Assembly: GCA_021820845.1 (NCBI GenBank)
Contig: JAKADC010000006.1
Span: forward strand, 1-64,000
Length of the DNA stretch: 64,000 nt
Direction of reading: 5' to 3'
Source: Pseudomonadota bacterium
GTDB taxonomy: Bacteria; Pseudomonadota; Gammaproteobacteria; Burkholderiales; Thiobacillaceae
In this document: positions 60,958 through 64,000 of the stretch, piece after piece
Numbering within the stretch: position 1 is the stretch's first letter
Layout of the letters: every line of letters begins with the position of its first letter
Notes under the pieces: generated by a model
What the model saw: only the letters and a program-made list of their open reading frames with translations
Database searches by the model: none
Told to the model about the DNA's origin: nothing
Program-made: the position numbers and the translations under genes

Positions 60958-62037
60958 TTAATCGGGCGGCTGATAGGACCGGGCGATGCCGCGGTGGTAC
61001 TCCAGGAAGGCGTCCTGTACCACCACCTGCTGCCCGGGCACGAGGCCGGACACGATCCAGGTCTGCCAGCCCTGAGTCGGCCCCGGAACCACCTGCCGCG
61101 GCGTGTTGCCCTTCGGCGTGTGCAGCAGCACCCACCAGGCGCCACGATCCAGGATAAGCGCCGTGGTTGGCACCGCGACCATCTGGCGCGGCGGTCCCTC
61201 GAGGGCGACCGTGCCCCATTGCCCGCTCGCCCACCACGCGGGGAGGTCGGACGCTGTCGGGACCAGTCCGACTCGCAGGCCTGCGTCGGCCGCCAGGCCG
61301 GACGCAATCGCGGCGACCTTGACCGGAATGGCCTTGCCCGCGCCGGATGGCCGGAAGCGGCCGGTCATCCCGGCGCGCAGCAGCACCGTGTTCGCGCCGT
61401 AGTAGGTCGCGCGGATCCAGAGATGTCCGGCGGGCTGCAAGGTCAACAGGGTTTGACCGGCTGAAATCTGTTCGCCGTTCGCGGCCTGCACGGCGATCAC
61501 CGTGCCTGCAGCCGGGGCCCGCACGGTCTGCTGGTCCCGGGCCTCCCGGAGCTGCGCATCGGCCGTCTGCACGGCCGCGTGCGCGGCGGCCAGGTCGCTT
61601 TGCGCGGCGTCGACGGCCTGCCGCGTCGCCAGCTGGGCCACGAACTGGCGCTTGACGATCGTCAGCGCCCGATCCGCGGCGTCTTCACGCGCCCGCGCGC
61701 TGCGCAGGGTCTGCTCACGCGTGGTCAGCAGAGACTGCATGCGCGGCCCGCTGATCCGCGCCAGCGCCTCGCCCGCCGCCACGAGGCTGCCCGGCACGAC
61801 GTGCAGGCCGGTCAACGTCCCGGGGTCGACCGCCCGCACCTGGGCGACTGCGATCGGCTCGATCTGGCCGTAGGCACTCAGGGTACCGGCAACGGTCTGT
61901 GCGCGGACGGTGACGACATCGCCCGACTGCACGTCAGCGGCGATCGCCCAGGGGCCGGCAGCAGCCAGCATGCAGCCGGCGAACAGGAGCGAAGCGGCCG
62001 TGTGCCGCCGGCGGGCGCTCAGATGGCCCATGTCCAT
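60958..62037 (-). CDS. RND membrane-fusion (periplasmic adaptor) protein
   Basis: VDPGTLTGLHVVPGSLVAAGEALARISG, coiled-coil hairpin, QTVRAPAAGTVIAVQAANGEQISAGQTLLTLQP. Confidence 0.9.
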   Translation of the reverse strand: MDMGHLSARRRHTAASLLFAGCMLAAAGPWAIAADVQSGDVVTVRAQTVAGTLSAYGQIEPIAVAQVRAVDPGTLTGLHVVPGSLVAAGEALARISGPRMQSLLTTREQTLRSARAREDAADRALTIVKRQFVAQLATRQAVDAAQSDLAAAHAAVQTADAQLREARDQQTVRAPAAGTVIAVQAANGEQISAGQTLLTLQPAGHLWIRATYYGANTVLLRAGMTGRFRPSGAGKAIPVKVAAIASGLAADAGLRVGLVPTASDLPAWWASGQWGTVALEGPPRQMVAVPTTALILDRGAWWVLLHTPKGNTPRQVVPGPTQGWQTWIVSGLVPGQQVVVQDAFLEYHRGIARSYQPPD

Positions 62038-62915
62038 TCCAGCAAGAGGTGGACAATCCATTCGCCGTACGCAGCGCCCGATGCAGCTGCGATCCCGGCC
62101 ATGGCGGCCAGCAGCGCGGCCACGGCCGTGTCACCGTGCCGGAGCCACCCGTGCGCCCCATCGCTGTCCGGCAAGGGTGCCAGGAGCCTGGCGACGCGCG
62201 TTTGAAGCGATCGTGCATCGCCAAGGAGGGGGGCATCGACGGGCGAGAGCCAGCGCGGTGCTTGTGGTCCGAGGGGCGAGGAAGCAAGGCGGGCGGTGGT
62301 CACAACGGCCGCCGCGAGATCGATGCCGGACGCCCCGCGGCTGCGTGCCTCGTCGTCGCGGGCGCATTCCAGGATCTCGAGCCAAGTGTCGAGGCGTTCG
62401 CGCGCCCAGGGCCAGGGCCACTGCAGGTCCGTCGCCATCTGGGCGAGCCAGATGCGCAGGGGATCGCGATGCCTCACATGGGCCTGCTCGTGTTCCCACG
62501 CCGCGCGGATCTGCCCCTCGTCCAACGCCCGGGCGAGGAATGGGGAAAACAGGATGTGGGGTCGCCAGAGTCCGGTGCTACAGATCGGGAGCTCCGCGGG
62601 TTGGCGCAGGATGGCCCAGGCGGCTCTGAGCGCCGCGCGCAGTGCGATCAGCGCGAAGGGCAGGCATGCCGCAACCAGCATGCCGGGATCGGCACGGTCA
62701 TGCACGGGATCGGATTCCTGCAGCGCCCAGCCGCAAAGCCAGGCGGCGACCAGCAGAGCGGGAACGATGGGCAGCCACAATTGCAGCCACGCGCGGCGCT
62801 CGGCGATTTGCGGGGCTTCGCCAGGGCACTGCCGGCGTGGCATCAGCGCAAACGGTTGCACGGCCAAGCCGCCGAGCAAGAGCAGCAATACCGTCAGCAG
62901 CGTTTCACGACCCAT
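62019..62915 (-). CDS. BlaR1/MecR1-like M56 membrane metallopeptidase
   Basis: Multi-TM N-terminus, RPHILFSPFLARALDEGQIRAAWEHEQAHVRHRDPLRIWLAQ (HExxH). Confidence 0.82.
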   Translation of the reverse strand: MGRETLLTVLLLLLGGLAVQPFALMPRRQCPGEAPQIAERRAWLQLWLPIVPALLVAAWLCGWALQESDPVHDRADPGMLVAACLPFALIALRAALRAAWAILRQPAELPICSTGLWRPHILFSPFLARALDEGQIRAAWEHEQAHVRHRDPLRIWLAQMATDLQWPWPWARERLDTWLEILECARDDEARSRGASGIDLAAAVVTTARLASSPLGPQAPRWLSPVDAPLLGDARSLQTRVARLLAPLPDSDGAHGWLRHGDTAVAALLAAMAGIAAASGAAYGEWIVHLLLEWTWAI

Positions 62916-63300
62916 GCCCTGGACTCCTTTTGCTCTGGATGGCGCGCTCGAGCGCGTCGAGCAGCTCGGGATCGATATCGCTGACGGCATCGACCAGCGC
63001 TGCCACTGCGGCATGGGGGACCGGCCCGAGAAAGCGGCTCATCAGCTGCCGGGCCCGAACGCGCTCCACCTCGCGCCGGTCCACCTTGGGGCTGTAGACA
63101 TAGGCATTGCCCTCGCGGCGGCGTGCAATCAGCCCCTTGTCCCGCAAACGATCGACCACCTTTGCGGTCGTCGTGTAGACGTTGCCGGCCGGGACCCCTA
63201 GCCGTTCGTGCAGCTCACGCACGGATGCCGTGCGAAGTTCCCAGAGGAGGGTGAGCACCGCAAACTCCAGGTCGTCAGCGGGGGGGCGAAAATTGACCAT
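62905..63300 (-). CDS. BlaI/MecI/CopY-family transcriptional repressor
   Basis: LEFAVLTLLWELRTASVRELHERLGVPAGNVYTTTAKVVDRLRDKGLIARRREGNAYVYSPKVDR. Confidence 0.9.
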   Translation of the reverse strand: MVNFRPPADDLEFAVLTLLWELRTASVRELHERLGVPAGNVYTTTAKVVDRLRDKGLIARRREGNAYVYSPKVDRREVERVRARQLMSRFLGPVPHAAVAALVDAVSDIDPELLDALERAIQSKRSPGHGS

Positions 63301-63310
63301 GATTTTAGAG

Positions 63311-63326
63311 TACGACCGATGTCGTA
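63311..63326. promoter_or_regulatory. BlaI-type operator
   Basis: Perfect 16-bp palindrome TACGACCGATGTCGTA, 11 bp upstream of the blaI-like ATG. Confidence 0.8.
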
Positions 63327-63620
63327 GTTTTTCAACCGTTGCGGGCCTGGCGGGCACTCCGTCTTGGCTTCTTCGGCCGAAGCTGCCAGTTGCGTCCAGA
63401 GCCGGGGCCGCCTGCTATAGGCGGGTAACCGGTCGGTTATCTCCAAGAATCTCGCGAATGACTGCTCCGAGTGCGACTGGATTCACGACAAAGGCCACGC
63501 TCACCGGTTCGTCCCGCGTTGAACGCTTGTGTCCTGCTGGACTCGCTGCGCAGCAACGCCGGGGCAACGCCGGGGCAACGCCGGAGGCGAATAGGAAGGT
63601 CCTAGATCCTGGTCAAGAAC

Positions 63621-64000
63621 TCATGGCCCGGCAGCGATAAGCAACGTGTCTCCATTCCAGTTGCGACCATTCCCCTCAACTTCTTCCGCCATCCCAACGT
63701 TTCGCTTCACGATCCGCTCACGAAACCCGGCTACAGCGGGGTGCAGCAGCGCGAGCGCTTCGCTGTAGCCGTCGGTCGTTCCGGGAAAGCTTATCAGGGG
63801 GAGTCGCGCGAGGCGCTGCCGCGCGACGGTGCCCTCCCATAGGGGCGCCCCGGAGGGTTCCAGCGCAACGGCGGTCGGCCACATGCGCAGAATGAACTGT
63901 TCGCCCGGATGCATCCTGGGGTCGCCGGCATGGACCATGACCAGCACCTCGGAACGGCCATCATGAATTTGCGGCAGCACGGGAAGCCGACCAATGGGAG
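63621..64000 (-). CDS. LssY C-terminal-domain-like protein, 5' end cut by window edge
   Basis: PIGRLPVLPQIHDGRSEVLVMVHAGDPRMHPGEQFILRMWPTAVAL...; frame open to 64000. Confidence 0.5.
   Translation of the reverse strand, partial: PIGRLPVLPQIHDGRSEVLVMVHAGDPRMHPGEQFILRMWPTAVALEPSGAPLWEGTVARQRLARLPLISFPGTTDGYSEALALLHPAVAGFRERIVKRNVGMAEEVEGNGRNWNGDTLLIAAGP

Overview
GC-rich betaproteobacterial chromosome segment. Gene content (FisR-type regulator plus sulfide:quinone oxidoreductase, YeeE/TsuA-like transporter, cytochromes) suggests a Thiobacillus-like sulfur-oxidising lithotroph; this is inferred, no marker gene was available. The backbone carries rpe-gph-trpE, trpGDC, ndh, yebC, ruvCAB, the tol-pal operon, queEC and tRNA-Lys. 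Three accessory blocks interrupt it. (1) A block of about 12 kb between trpE and trpGDC holds cyoABCD, a FisR/sigma-54-controlled sqr unit, a Cyc2-like porin-cytochrome with a c4-type cytochrome, and an operon with a strong NsrR-like site. (2) An island of about 5.6 kb sits at the 3' end of trpC and leaves a duplicated trpC 3' fragment on its far side. It encodes an ECF sigma factor, an anti-sigma-like protein with a CBM48-like C-terminus, a second exported CBM48-like protein, and several exported Gly-rich or repeat proteins. Four copies of the motif (T/C)GTAAC-N17-CGTCT occur upstream of the sigma gene and three other island genes. This is my best candidate for an undescribed system. (3) After tRNA-Lys comes a decayed type I R-M locus, split by an inversion of about 3.1 kb whose two junctions each restore an ORF when re-inverted, followed by a metal-resistance/efflux island (His-tailed DMT permease, P1B-ATPase/MerR pair, and an RND operon headed by BlaI/BlaR1-like genes with a perfect operator palindrome). 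All family assignments come from reading protein motifs; no database search was run.
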